Of a stretch of DNA of 64,000 nucleotides, positions 24,630-32,463 are shown piece after piece. The position numbers and the translations under genes are program-made. This stretch comes from Actinoplanes utahensis. Lineage in GTDB: Bacteria; Actinomycetota; Actinomycetes; Mycobacteriales; Micromonosporaceae. The notes beneath the pieces are model-generated. The model saw only the letters and a program-made list of their open reading frames with translations, was not told where the DNA came from and did not search any database. The stretch covers positions 1 to 64,000 of the forward strand of contig NZ_BOMZ01000002.1 of NCBI RefSeq assembly GCF_016862455.1, written 5' to 3'. Every line of letters begins with the position of its first letter. The first letter of the stretch is position 1.

Positions 24630-25447
24630 TTCGTTGCTCCCGCGGTGATGCCGTTGTAGATGAAGCGCTGCAAGAACAGGAAGATCACCACGGTGGGAAT
24701 GATGACGATCATGGTGCAGGCGGCGATGGTCTCCCACTGCGCCCCGAACGGGCCCTTGAACTTGAACAGGGCCGTGGAGACGACGTTGAGCTCTGGTGAT
24801 CGCATGTAGAGGAAGGGGATGTAGAACTCGTTGTAGACCGCGATCCCCTTGATGATCACGACCGTGGCGATGGCCGGCTTCATCAGCGGCAGGATCACCC
24901 GGCGGTAGATGGTGAACCGGGAGGCGCCGTCGATCATCGCGGCCTGGTCCAGGCTGGCCGGGATCGACTGCATGAACTGCAGGAAGATGTAGATCGAGAT
25001 GATGTCGGTGCCCATGAACAGCACGATCGCCGACCACGGGGTGTTGACCAGGCCCATCGACTTGACGATCTGATAGGTCGCCACCTGGGTGGTGACGCCC
25101 GGCACCAGCGCCGCGACCAGGAACGCGCCCAGGATCAGGCGCTTGAAACGAAATGCGAAACGATTGATGGCGTACGCCGCCAGCGTGCCCACCAGGACCG
25201 TGCCGGCTAGAGACACGGCGAGGATCAGCGTGGTGTTCAGGAACCCGCGCAGCATCTGCCCGTCGGTCCAGGCGGTGGCGAAGTTGGCGAGGTTGAGCCA
25301 GTTCTCCGGCGGGGTGAGGGGGCCGGTGGCGTCGTACTCCTGGCGGGTCTTGAACGAGGCGAACAGGACCACCAGGAGCGGGATGAGCACCATCACCGAC
25401 GCGCCCACCAGGGAGGCGTACTTGGCGGTGCGGGCCACGAGTCTCAT
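24626..25447 (-). CDS. Sugar ABC transporter permease (MalG type)
   Basis: A 273-residue inner-membrane permease of the carbohydrate uptake CUT1 group with six spans. The coupling loop facing the ATPase is AAMIDGASRFTIYRRVILPLMKPA, here seen as the EAA motif. It is the second permease, with its ATG overlapping the stop of the first (ATGA). No ATPase gene is present, as usual for actinomycetes, where a shared MsiK-type ATPase serves many CUT1 systems. Substrate by context: mannooligosaccharides. Confidence 0.93.
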   Translation of the reverse strand: MRLVARTAKYASLVGASVMVLIPLLVVLFASFKTRQEYDATGPLTPPENWLNLANFATAWTDGQMLRGFLNTTLILAVSLAGTVLVGTLAAYAINRFAFRFKRLILGAFLVAALVPGVTTQVATYQIVKSMGLVNTPWSAIVLFMGTDIISIYIFLQFMQSIPASLDQAAMIDGASRFTIYRRVILPLMKPAIATVVIIKGIAVYNEFYIPFLYMRSPELNVVSTALFKFKGPFGAQWETIAACTMIVIIPTVVIFLFLQRFIYNGITAGATK

Positions 25448-26379
25448 GTCAGGCTCACCTCTTCGTCGGGCAGGACCTTGCGCTGGATCCAGGTGAGGAT
25501 GAGGACGAACACCAGCAGGGCGACCGCCATGGCCGAGGCCAGGCCGATCTGCCGGAACTGGAAGGCCGTCTCGTAGGCCTGGACGACGAACGTGCGGGTG
25601 CCGTTCGCACCGCCGGTCATGATGAACGGGATCTCGAAGACGGCGAGACTGCCGGAGATCGCCAGGATGAAGGAGAGGCTGATGATCCGCCGGATGCCCG
25701 GCGCGATGATGTGCCGGAACTGGTGCCACCGGTTCGCGCCGTCGATCTCCGCGGCCTCGTAGATCTCGCCCGGGATCGACTGGATCGCGCCGAGGAACAG
25801 CACGAAGTTGAGGCCGGTGAACCGCCACACCGACGTACCCGCCAGGGAGATGTTGGCGATGTCCGGGTCGCCGAGCCAGTGCCGGGTGTGCTCACCGAGC
25901 CCGACCAGCCGCAGCACCGTGTCGAGGGTGCCGTCGGGCTGGAACAGGTAGAGGAACACGAAGCCGACGGCGACGCTGTTGAGCAGGTACGGGAAGAACA
26001 GGATGCCCTTGAACAGGTTCCGGAAGCGGGTGTCGAACGACAGGATCACCGCGAAGTACAGGGCGATCGCGATCTGGGCGAACGACGCGGCGAAGTAGTA
26101 GAGGCTGATCAGGAAGACCCGCCGGTACCGCTCGTCGGTGAACACCCGCACGTAGTTGTCGAGGCCGGCCGGCTCCATCGTCGGGGACAGGCCGTCCCAC
26201 CGGTGGAAGCTGTAGAAGATCATGTTGCCGACCGGCACGTACGTGAACGTGACGAGCAGGATCAGCGCGGGCGCGACGTACAGCCAGGGGCTCTGCCAGA
26301 ACCGGCGGCGGGTGAGCCGGCCGGTCGCCCGGCGCGCCGCGCTGGCGGGCCGGGCGCCGTCGATGACCTGACTGGTCAC
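25444..26379 (-). CDS. Sugar ABC transporter permease (MalF type)
   Basis: A 311-residue permease with a basic N-terminal tail, a first span at SPWLYVAPALILLVTF and five more. The EAA loop is EAAEIDGANRWHQFRHIIAPG. The GTG at 26379 overlaps the binding-protein stop (GTGA). It pairs with the permease downstream to form the membrane channel. Confidence 0.93.
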   Translation of the reverse strand: MTSQVIDGARPASAARRATGRLTRRRFWQSPWLYVAPALILLVTFTYVPVGNMIFYSFHRWDGLSPTMEPAGLDNYVRVFTDERYRRVFLISLYYFAASFAQIAIALYFAVILSFDTRFRNLFKGILFFPYLLNSVAVGFVFLYLFQPDGTLDTVLRLVGLGEHTRHWLGDPDIANISLAGTSVWRFTGLNFVLFLGAIQSIPGEIYEAAEIDGANRWHQFRHIIAPGIRRIISLSFILAISGSLAVFEIPFIMTGGANGTRTFVVQAYETAFQFRQIGLASAMAVALLVFVLILTWIQRKVLPDEEVSLT

Positions 26380-27689
26380 TTCATGACCCGCTGCTGCGCC
26401 TCGCTCCACCGCTTGTTGAGCTCGGCGAAGTACGAGTCCTTGGTGCCCTTGGCCGCGCCGCGGGCGATGTCGACCAGCTTCTGCCGGTAGATGTCGCCCT
26501 TCAGGTCGATCTCGGACTCCTTGATGATCTGGTCCTCCTTGCCGGCGTTCGTGACGGCGGCCGGGGCCTCGATCAGCTCGACGCCGGCGTCGGTGAACCT
26601 CTGCAGGCCCGGGGGCAGCGGCTGGTTCAGGGCGGCCGGGATGGCCTGCTGGCCGGCGGACCAGCCGGACTCGTTGACGTACCAGTCCAGGAAGGCCTTG
26701 GCGGTGGCCTTGTTCTTCGAGGCCTTGCTGACCGCGGCGAGCTTGTCGCCGTCGGTGGCGGCGTGGAACCTGCCGCCGACCTGGTACGGGAACGGCCAGA
26801 ACGCGATGTCGTCCGGGTTCACGCCGGCCGTCCTGGCGGCGTCCTGGACCTGCGGGACCGCCCAGGAGCCGAGCAGCATGCTGGCCGTCTTGCCGGTCGC
26901 CAGCATCGGCTTGGAGGACTCCCAGTTGGTGGTCAGCGGGTCCGGCTCACTGAGCTTCCGGTTCACCACGTCGAACAGCAGGCCGTCGGTGAGGTACTGG
27001 ATCTTGCCGGGCTGCCACGGGTTCGCGTCGGCCGGGAACTTCTCGTTGATCTCCGGGTCGGCGAGGACGGCGCGGTGGGTGTTCCACTCGCTCAGCGGCC
27101 AGCCGTCCTTGTAGTTGGTGTAGTACGGGATCGCGTCGGTCTTCTCGGCCACCGCCGTGAGCCCGGCCAGGAACTCCTCCGGGGTCTTCGGCGGCACGGT
27201 GATGCCGGCCTGCGCCCAGATCCGCTTGTTGACGACGAAGCCCTTGGCGACGCCGCCCAACGACAGCCCGTACCCCTTGCCCTCGAAGACGCCGGGGGCG
27301 GTGAACCGGTACTCGGCCTTGAGCTCCTCGGCGGTGCCGAGCGGCTCGAAGAACCGCGGGTACTGGTCGAGGGCGACGGCGGTGGGGATCAGCAGCACGT
27401 CGCCGTAGTCGCCGCTGCCGAGCTGGGTGGTGACGTCCTCCTCGTAGTTGGTCACGCCCTCGAAGGTGACCTTCGTGCCCGGGTACTTGGCCTCGAACTT
27501 CTTGGCCAGCTCCGGCAGCGTGGTGTTGACCAGGTCGGTCCGGTTGGTCAGAACCGTGATGTCGCCCTTGACCTCGCCGGAGAAGTCGCCGGACGCCGCG
27601 GTGTCGCCGCCGGCGCCACCGGTGCAACCGGCCAGCAGAGCAAGCGCCGTAACCGCGCCGACGCCGAGGAAACGCCTTCTATTGATCAT
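26376..27689 (-). CDS. Sugar ABC transporter binding lipoprotein
   Basis: A 437-residue family 1 extracellular binding protein. It opens MINRRRFLGVGAVTALALLAGC, with both a twin-arginine-like motif and a lipobox, so it should be tethered outside the membrane. ITVLTNRTDLVNTTLPELAKKF and AFLDWYVNESGW are typical of the fold. The ATG at 27689 has AGGTG about 6 nt upstream. First gene of a five-gene operon (binding protein, two permeases, GH2, GH5) with every junction a 4-nt overlap, under the operator/promoter at 27739-27786. Confidence 0.93.
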   Translation of the reverse strand: MINRRRFLGVGAVTALALLAGCTGGAGGDTAASGDFSGEVKGDITVLTNRTDLVNTTLPELAKKFEAKYPGTKVTFEGVTNYEEDVTTQLGSGDYGDVLLIPTAVALDQYPRFFEPLGTAEELKAEYRFTAPGVFEGKGYGLSLGGVAKGFVVNKRIWAQAGITVPPKTPEEFLAGLTAVAEKTDAIPYYTNYKDGWPLSEWNTHRAVLADPEINEKFPADANPWQPGKIQYLTDGLLFDVVNRKLSEPDPLTTNWESSKPMLATGKTASMLLGSWAVPQVQDAARTAGVNPDDIAFWPFPYQVGGRFHAATDGDKLAAVSKASKNKATAKAFLDWYVNESGWSAGQQAIPAALNQPLPPGLQRFTDAGVELIEAPAAVTNAGKEDQIIKESEIDLKGDIYRQKLVDIARGAAKGTKDSYFAELNKRWSEAQQRVMK

Positions 27690-27738
27690 GGAAGCACCTG
27701 TTCGATAGATCGACTGCGGTGAGCTCGTTGAGGCCACA

Positions 27739-27786
27739 GCATGGTGCTGCCGTTACGGCAGTGTCAAGGTTAGATTACTAATTTAT
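27739..27786 (-). promoter_or_regulatory. Promoter with two palindromes (mannan operator 3)
   Basis: On the minus strand the operator (27770-27786, plus-strand TTAGATTACTAATTTAT) is followed after 2 nt by TTGACA (27762-27767), 17 bp and CCATGC (27739-27744). It matches operator 1 at 14 of 17 bases. The spacer itself is a perfect 15-bp palindrome CTGCCGTTACGGCAG (27747-27761), a second possible operator. The ROK gene is divergent, so the ROK repressor could control both directions. Confidence 0.8.
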
Positions 27787-27839
27787 TTTAGGTATGCTGC
27801 TGGTGAAGCGACCCCGGACGAGGCGGAGACACCAGCGGC

Positions 27840-29024
27840 ATGGCACGTCGAGAAACCCCCGCGGCAGGCCCCGGAAGCCGCGCCCTGATCGTCGACGTCG
27901 TGCGGTCCGCGGTGACCATCAGCCGCGGCGAACTCGCCGCGCTGACCGGCCTCACCCAGCCGTCCATCTCCAACATCGTGCGCGACCTGATGACCGACGG
28001 CATCGTCCACGAGATCGGCCAGGCCGGCTCCGCCCACGGCCGGCCCCGCAGACTCATCGCCATCAACCCGGCCAGCCGGTTCGGCGTCGGTTTCCACCTC
28101 GGCCCGGAGACGCTCACCTGCGTCGCCGTCGACGTCACCGGCGGCGTGGTGGGCCGCGAGGTCGTGCCCCGCGCGCCGGGCGAGATCCGGCCCGCCGACC
28201 GGCTCGCCCGGCGGTTCACCGACTTCACCCGCTGCCTCGACCTGCCGCCCGAGCGCGTCGAGGGCCTCGCGATCGTCGCGCCGACCGTGGTGCCCGGCCG
28301 GCCCGACACCGCCGCCGCGCTGACCGGGCTGCGCGCCGAAGTGGCCGAACGGATCGGCGTTCCCGTCCTGGTGGAGAACGACGCCGCGGCGGCCGCCCTC
28401 GGCGAGTTCTGGAGCCGCCGGGTGTCCCGCGAGCAGGCTTTCGGCTGCGTGTACCTGTCCACCGGCATCGGCGCCGGCATCGTCTTCGGCGGCGCGCTGT
28501 ACCGCGGGGCGAGCTTCGACGCCGGCGAACTCAGCCACGTCTCCATCGACTACGCCGGCCGCCCCTGCCCGTGCGGCAACCTCGGCTGCGTCGAGCAGTA
28601 CGCGTCGACGGCCGCCACCGTGACCGCGGCCCGCGACGACCCCGGGCTGCGGGCACGGCTCTCCCTCGACGGCAGCGAGGCTGCTGCGTACGACGCGATC
28701 GCCCGGGCCGCGGTCAACGGCGACCCGGAGGCGTACGCCGTCCTCGACCGGGCCGCCGAACACCTCAGCATGGCCGCCACCTCCATGGTCAACCTGCTGG
28801 ACCTGGGCCGGCTGGTGCTCACCGGCCCCGGCGTCGCCCTGGCCGGCTCGATCTACGCCCGCCGGATGCGCGCCCACCTGGAACGCACGGCCCACGCCCG
28901 GCACCGGCACACCCTGACCGTGGAACTGTCCGCCCAGCCCCGCGACGCCGCCGGCATCGGCGCCGCCGTCCTCGTCGTCCAGGCCGCGGTCGCCCCCGAC
29001 CACACCCCCGGAGGAGACCGGTGA
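27840..29024 (+). CDS. ROK-family transcriptional repressor
   Basis: A 394-residue regulator. The N-terminal winged helix (about 12-75) has SRGELAALTGLTQPSISNIVRDL and GRPRRLIAIN. The ROK domain shows ENDAAAAALGEFW, YLSTGIGAGIVFGGALYRG and the zinc motif CPCGNLGCVEQ. It most likely senses a sugar such as mannose or mannobiose and represses the divergent transporter operon through operator 3. Operators 1 and 2 suggest it also controls the mannanase and epimerase units. The ligand is inference. Confidence 0.92.
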   Translation: MARRETPAAGPGSRALIVDVVRSAVTISRGELAALTGLTQPSISNIVRDLMTDGIVHEIGQAGSAHGRPRRLIAINPASRFGVGFHLGPETLTCVAVDVTGGVVGREVVPRAPGEIRPADRLARRFTDFTRCLDLPPERVEGLAIVAPTVVPGRPDTAAALTGLRAEVAERIGVPVLVENDAAAAALGEFWSRRVSREQAFGCVYLSTGIGAGIVFGGALYRGASFDAGELSHVSIDYAGRPCPCGNLGCVEQYASTAATVTAARDDPGLRARLSLDGSEAAAYDAIARAAVNGDPEAYAVLDRAAEHLSMAATSMVNLLDLGRLVLTGPGVALAGSIYARRMRAHLERTAHARHRHTLTVELSAQPRDAAGIGAAVLVVQAAVAPDHTPGGDR

Positions 29025-29860
29025 CCCAGGAACCGCAGCGCGTCGGGCTGGTGCTGACCCGGCCGTCGCAGGTGCTCGGCGAAGAGCCCTTCTACCACGA
29101 GTTCATCGAGGGACTCGAACGCGTACTCACCCCGGCCGGTGTGTCCCTGCTGGTCAAAGTGGTCACCGATCGGGCCGCCGAGAGCGCCACCTACGAGTCG
29201 TGGGCCGCCCGGGAACTGGTCGGCGGCGTGATCCTCGTCGACCTCGTGCCCGGCGACGACCGGGTCGCCCAGGTGAGCCGGCTCGGCATCCCGGCAGTCG
29301 TCCTCGGCGACCCGTCCACCGCCGACGGGCTGCCGACCGTCTGGACCGACGACGCCGGATTCGGCCGTGACGCGGTCCGGTACCTGGCCGGCCGCGGCCA
29401 CACCGTCATCGGGCACGTCACCGGGACGATGACGTTCGCCCACACCCAACTGCGCCGCGGCGGGATCGAAGCCGAAGCCGCCGACCGCGGCCTCACCCTG
29501 ATCACCGCCGAAGGCGACTACTCGCAGGAGTCGGGGTGGGCGGCCACCGCGGCCGTGCTGGCCGCCCGCCCCGGCCGGCCCACCGCGATCGTCTACGACA
29601 ACGACATCATGGCGGTCGCCGGCCTCGCGGCGATCAGGGAGCACGGGGTACGTGTTCCGGCGGACGTGGGCGTGGTGGCCTGGGACGACTCCGCCCAGTG
29701 CCAGCTCACCGTCCCGGCCCTGTCGGCGATGAGCCACGACGTCGGCCGCATCGGCGAACTCAGCGGCAACGCCGTCCTCGCCGCGATGCGCGACCCGACC
29801 GCCCACACCGTCTACGAGGCGCCGAAGGCCCAGATCGTCGAACGCGACAGCACCCGGTAG
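29021..29860 (+). CDS. LacI-type sugar-binding domain protein without HTH
   Basis: A 279-residue protein with the periplasmic-binding-like fold of LacI regulators: GLVLTRPSQVLGEEPFYHEF at the first strand, GGVILVDLVPGDDRV, HTVIGHVTGTMTFAHTQLRR, PTAIVYDNDIMAVAGLAAI and DVGVVAWDDS. The usual N-terminal HTH (about 60 residues) is missing; the GTG at 29021 has GGAGGAG just upstream and overlaps the ROK stop (GTGA). There is no signal peptide. It may act as a cytoplasmic sugar sensor working with the ROK protein, or be a decayed regulator with its fold intact. Both ideas are inference. Confidence 0.82.
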   Translation: MTQEPQRVGLVLTRPSQVLGEEPFYHEFIEGLERVLTPAGVSLLVKVVTDRAAESATYESWAARELVGGVILVDLVPGDDRVAQVSRLGIPAVVLGDPSTADGLPTVWTDDAGFGRDAVRYLAGRGHTVIGHVTGTMTFAHTQLRRGGIEAEAADRGLTLITAEGDYSQESGWAATAAVLAARPGRPTAIVYDNDIMAVAGLAAIREHGVRVPADVGVVAWDDSAQCQLTVPALSAMSHDVGRIGELSGNAVLAAMRDPTAHTVYEAPKAQIVERDSTR

Positions 29861-31219
29861 TCAGGTCCGTGGCCACAGCGCGACCGGGACCCGCGGAAAC
29901 GCCGCCGTCAGGAAGTGCCCGGTGAGGTGGTCCCGCGGCAGAAGGTCCGGCCAGGTCTCCAGCGCCTCCGGCAGGCTCCGGTGACCGAACGCCAACTGCA
30001 GCAGCGCGCCCGGCGGGATCGCGGCGTGCGTCCGCGGGTCGGTGGACGGGCTGACCGCGCCGGGCACGGCCGTCACGGACGTGAGCCGGCCACCGCGGAA
30101 CTCCAGCCGGGCGGCGCGGCCGTACATGTCGATCGTCATCACCGGCTCGGGCCAGCGCAAGCCCGCGGCATCCCATCGGTCGCGCAGCAGCGGCCGCAGC
30201 CGCGCCAGCAGGCCGGCCGGGTCGCCGGTGCGGAGGTACCAGCCGCGGGGCCGCCTCGGCGTCCCGGGCGGCCCGAGTCGCACCAGCGGGTGACGGGGAT
30301 CGAGCAGCGGCCGCACCGCGGTGAACGGCCGCTCCGGTGGCGCCGCGTGCTGCCGGCCGACATGGCCCAGATGGGCGTACATGACCGGGGCGGCGCGCAC
30401 CCAGTCGGCCGGTTCCCGGCAGGCGGCCGCCACCACGATCAACTCCCCCGCCGCGGACAGCCGCGCACCGTGCACCAGGTAGCCACCCACCCGCCCGTCC
30501 CGGACGACGACCGCGACCGTACGCCGGGCGATGTCCGCGTCCCGCCGGCCGCCGATCTCGTAGCGCCACACCGCCGCGTCCCTCGGGCAACTCCAGGCGT
30601 CGCCGCCGGTGAGCCGGCCGTCGATGGCGGCGAGGGCGTCCGTGTCGGCGACGGTCGCCGGCCGCGCCGTCCACCCGCCGGGCTGATCGTGCGCCACCGC
30701 GGCGACCTCCGGCGCGGTGGCGGGCACCGTCGCGGCGACCTCCGGCGCGACCGCGGTGACCGTCGCGGCGCCGTCGCCGGCCAGCGCGTACTCGTAGCCC
30801 AGGCGCCGGTAGAAGTACGGGATGCCCTCGATCATCTGCACCGGCACGCCGTCCGCCGCGTATCGCTGATGAAGTGCGGCGAACAGCCTCTCGGTGAGCC
30901 GGTTCCCGCGATGCGGCGGCGCCGTGCCGACCAGTTCCACCTGGGCGACCGGCAGCCGCAGACCCGCCAGGCTCCAATCCTGGCGCAGCCCGGCCAGGCC
31001 GGCCACCACCCGGCCGGTGGCCGCGTCCTCGGCGACCAGGAAATCGCCGGGCGTGACGCTCGGGTGACCGTCCATCAGATCCTCGACCCAGGCAGCGATA
31101 CCCGGGTGCGGGCTGCCACCGGTGGCCGGTTGCAGCTGCACCGAAGCTTGCAGACGGGCGACCTCGACGATGTCGGAGGCCCGTCCGGACCGGATCGTGT
31201 AGCGGCCGTCGTCGCTCAT
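29861..31219 (-). CDS. Eis-like GNAT acetyltransferase
   Basis: About 452 residues. The N-terminal GNAT fold has TIRSGRASDIVEVARLQ, VAQVELVGTAPPHRGNRLTERLF (acetyl-CoA loop, with RGNRL for RxxGxG/A) and EGIPYFYRRLGYEYA. A second GNAT-like part and a C-terminal sterol-carrier-like domain (LEFRGGRLTSVTAV, FGHRSLPEALETW) follow, the layout of Eis-family N-acetyltransferases. Starts at 31219 and 31231 are both possible. Its stop codon directly abuts that of the LacI-like gene. It is the third gene after marR and a membrane protein. Substrate unknown. Confidence 0.78.
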   Translation of the reverse strand: MSDDGRYTIRSGRASDIVEVARLQASVQLQPATGGSPHPGIAAWVEDLMDGHPSVTPGDFLVAEDAATGRVVAGLAGLRQDWSLAGLRLPVAQVELVGTAPPHRGNRLTERLFAALHQRYAADGVPVQMIEGIPYFYRRLGYEYALAGDGAATVTAVAPEVAATVPATAPEVAAVAHDQPGGWTARPATVADTDALAAIDGRLTGGDAWSCPRDAAVWRYEIGGRRDADIARRTVAVVVRDGRVGGYLVHGARLSAAGELIVVAAACREPADWVRAAPVMYAHLGHVGRQHAAPPERPFTAVRPLLDPRHPLVRLGPPGTPRRPRGWYLRTGDPAGLLARLRPLLRDRWDAAGLRWPEPVMTIDMYGRAARLEFRGGRLTSVTAVPGAVSPSTDPRTHAAIPPGALLQLAFGHRSLPEALETWPDLLPRDHLTGHFLTAAFPRVPVALWPRT

Positions 31220-31238
31220 GCCTGTTCTCATCGCCTCG

Positions 31239-31622
31239 TCAGCCGTGGTGGCGGGTGTGCTCGCCGGCGGGAGACGCCGACGGGGCCGGGTGGGGATGTT
31301 GCGGCTCGCCCGCGCCGGAGCGTAGTGCCGGGCCGATGAGCAGCGTGGACACCGCGAACATGGCGGCGAACGCGGCGATCGCGAGGCCCGGAGCCGCCCA
31401 GCCGCCGAACCGGCGGCGCAGCCGCAGCAGCATGGGCAGCATCGCGGCCAGCCCGAGCGCACCGAACAGCACGGCGCCGCCGAGCCCGGCCAGCAAGGCC
31501 GTGCCGGCGAACAGTCCGGCATGGTGCAGCAGGTGCGGCGCCGCGCCCGTCGCGGCGCCGAGCACCGCTCCGAGGCTCCAGCGGCGCCGACCGGCCGGCT
31601 CGCCGCCACGGACCTCAACCAC
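31239..31622 (-). CDS. Small membrane protein with His-rich tail
   Basis: 127 residues, three or four spans (about 15-60, 75-98) and a tail PQHPHPAPSASPAGEHTRHHG rich in histidine, which might bind a metal. The GTG at 31622 overlaps the marR stop by 8 bp, so expression is tied to marR. I do not recognise the family. Confidence 0.7.
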   Translation of the reverse strand: MVEVRGGEPAGRRRWSLGAVLGAATGAAPHLLHHAGLFAGTALLAGLGGAVLFGALGLAAMLPMLLRLRRRFGGWAAPGLAIAAFAAMFAVSTLLIGPALRSGAGEPQHPHPAPSASPAGEHTRHHG

Positions 31623-32091
31623 GTGCCGTCTCGTTGACCTCGAGCGGCGTGGGCTGCCCGGCGGCCTCGACCAGGGTGGTCAGCGCCTCGATGACCTGCG
31701 GACGTTTCTCCGCCGGGATGTTGCGCAGCAGCGCGGTGAACCGGGCCGCGCGGGCCACCGCCAGCTCGCCGGCGGCACGGCTGCCGTCCGCGGTCAGCTC
31801 CAGCCACACCAGCCGGGCGTCACCGGCGCGGTCGGCGCGCCGCACCCAGCCCCGGCCGATCAACTGGTTCACCATCCGGCTGACCGTGCTCTTCTCCAGC
31901 CGCAGCCGCTTCCCCAGCTCCCCCTGGGTCAGCGGGCCGTCCCGGTCCAGCTCGCTGACGGCATGCGCCTCCGACGCGGGAACCGGTGTGCCGCAAGGCG
32001 TGCGGTCCGGCTGGTGCAATCCGAACGCCCGCACGAAAGCGGCGATCCGTCCCTGCAGCACGAGCGCCTGATCGAAGTCGTCTCCCCGCAT
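31615..32091 (-). CDS. MarR-family transcriptional regulator
   Basis: A 158-residue winged-helix regulator. The DNA-binding part is LTQGELGKRLRLEKSTVSRMVNQLIGRGWVRR with the wing DRAGDARLVWLELTADG. The ATG at 32091 has no Shine-Dalgarno and is covered by the first of two tandem operators (32091-32130), so it is probably autoregulated and read from a short or absent leader. It heads an operon with the His-tailed membrane protein and the acetyltransferase. Confidence 0.92.
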   Translation of the reverse strand: MRGDDFDQALVLQGRIAAFVRAFGLHQPDRTPCGTPVPASEAHAVSELDRDGPLTQGELGKRLRLEKSTVSRMVNQLIGRGWVRRADRAGDARLVWLELTADGSRAAGELAVARAARFTALLRNIPAEKRPQVIEALTTLVEAAGQPTPLEVNETARG

Positions 32092-32130
32092 GGTTCGACC
32101 ATACAACCAATTGGTTCGATCATACAACCA
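32091..32130 (-). promoter_or_regulatory. Tandem MarR operators
   Basis: Two 19-bp units, TGGTTCGACCATACAACCA (32091-32109) and TGGTTCGATCATACAACCA (32112-32130), differ by one base. Each has TGGTT/AACCA arms, and their period of 21 bp puts them on one face of the helix. TATGAT (minus strand, 32119-32124) is a good -10 inside the distal unit. Confidence 0.8.
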
Positions 32131-32230
32131 TGTCGAGCCGGCGCCGCCTCGACCTCGGCCGCCGGGCCCACCCGCTTCAGCACCTCTCGACTTCGACCGG
32201 CGGTGCCGCCCGCCTCAACGCCCCTCAACT

Positions 32231-32322
32231 TCGGACCGGCCGGCCCCGCCCGCTCCAGCGCCCGCTCGACCTCGGACCGGCCGGCCCCGCCCGCTCGACC
32301 TCGGACCGCCGGCCCCCGCTCC
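32231..32322. repeat. Degenerate GC-rich repeats
   Basis: tcggaccggccggccccgcc occurs at 32231 and 32272, with a shorter copy at 32301. The surrounding 32131-32463 holds no gene I can support, only low-complexity frames. Confidence 0.8.
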
Positions 32323-32463
32323 AGCGCATCCAACGGCGAGCCCGCCCCGTACCGGCTGTCGCCGCTGACCTTGTACGGGCCGGGTGGGCCGAACCGAGCG
32401 CCGGCTCGGCACCATCCACGCGGGGAGGTGAACCGGAGTCGGCCGCCCCCGGCCCCTGCCTGA

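Noticed and set aside
19750..27689. Missing ABC ATPase as a broken transporter
   Set aside because: Actinomycete CUT1 systems usually share an MsiK-type ATPase encoded elsewhere, so its absence is normal.
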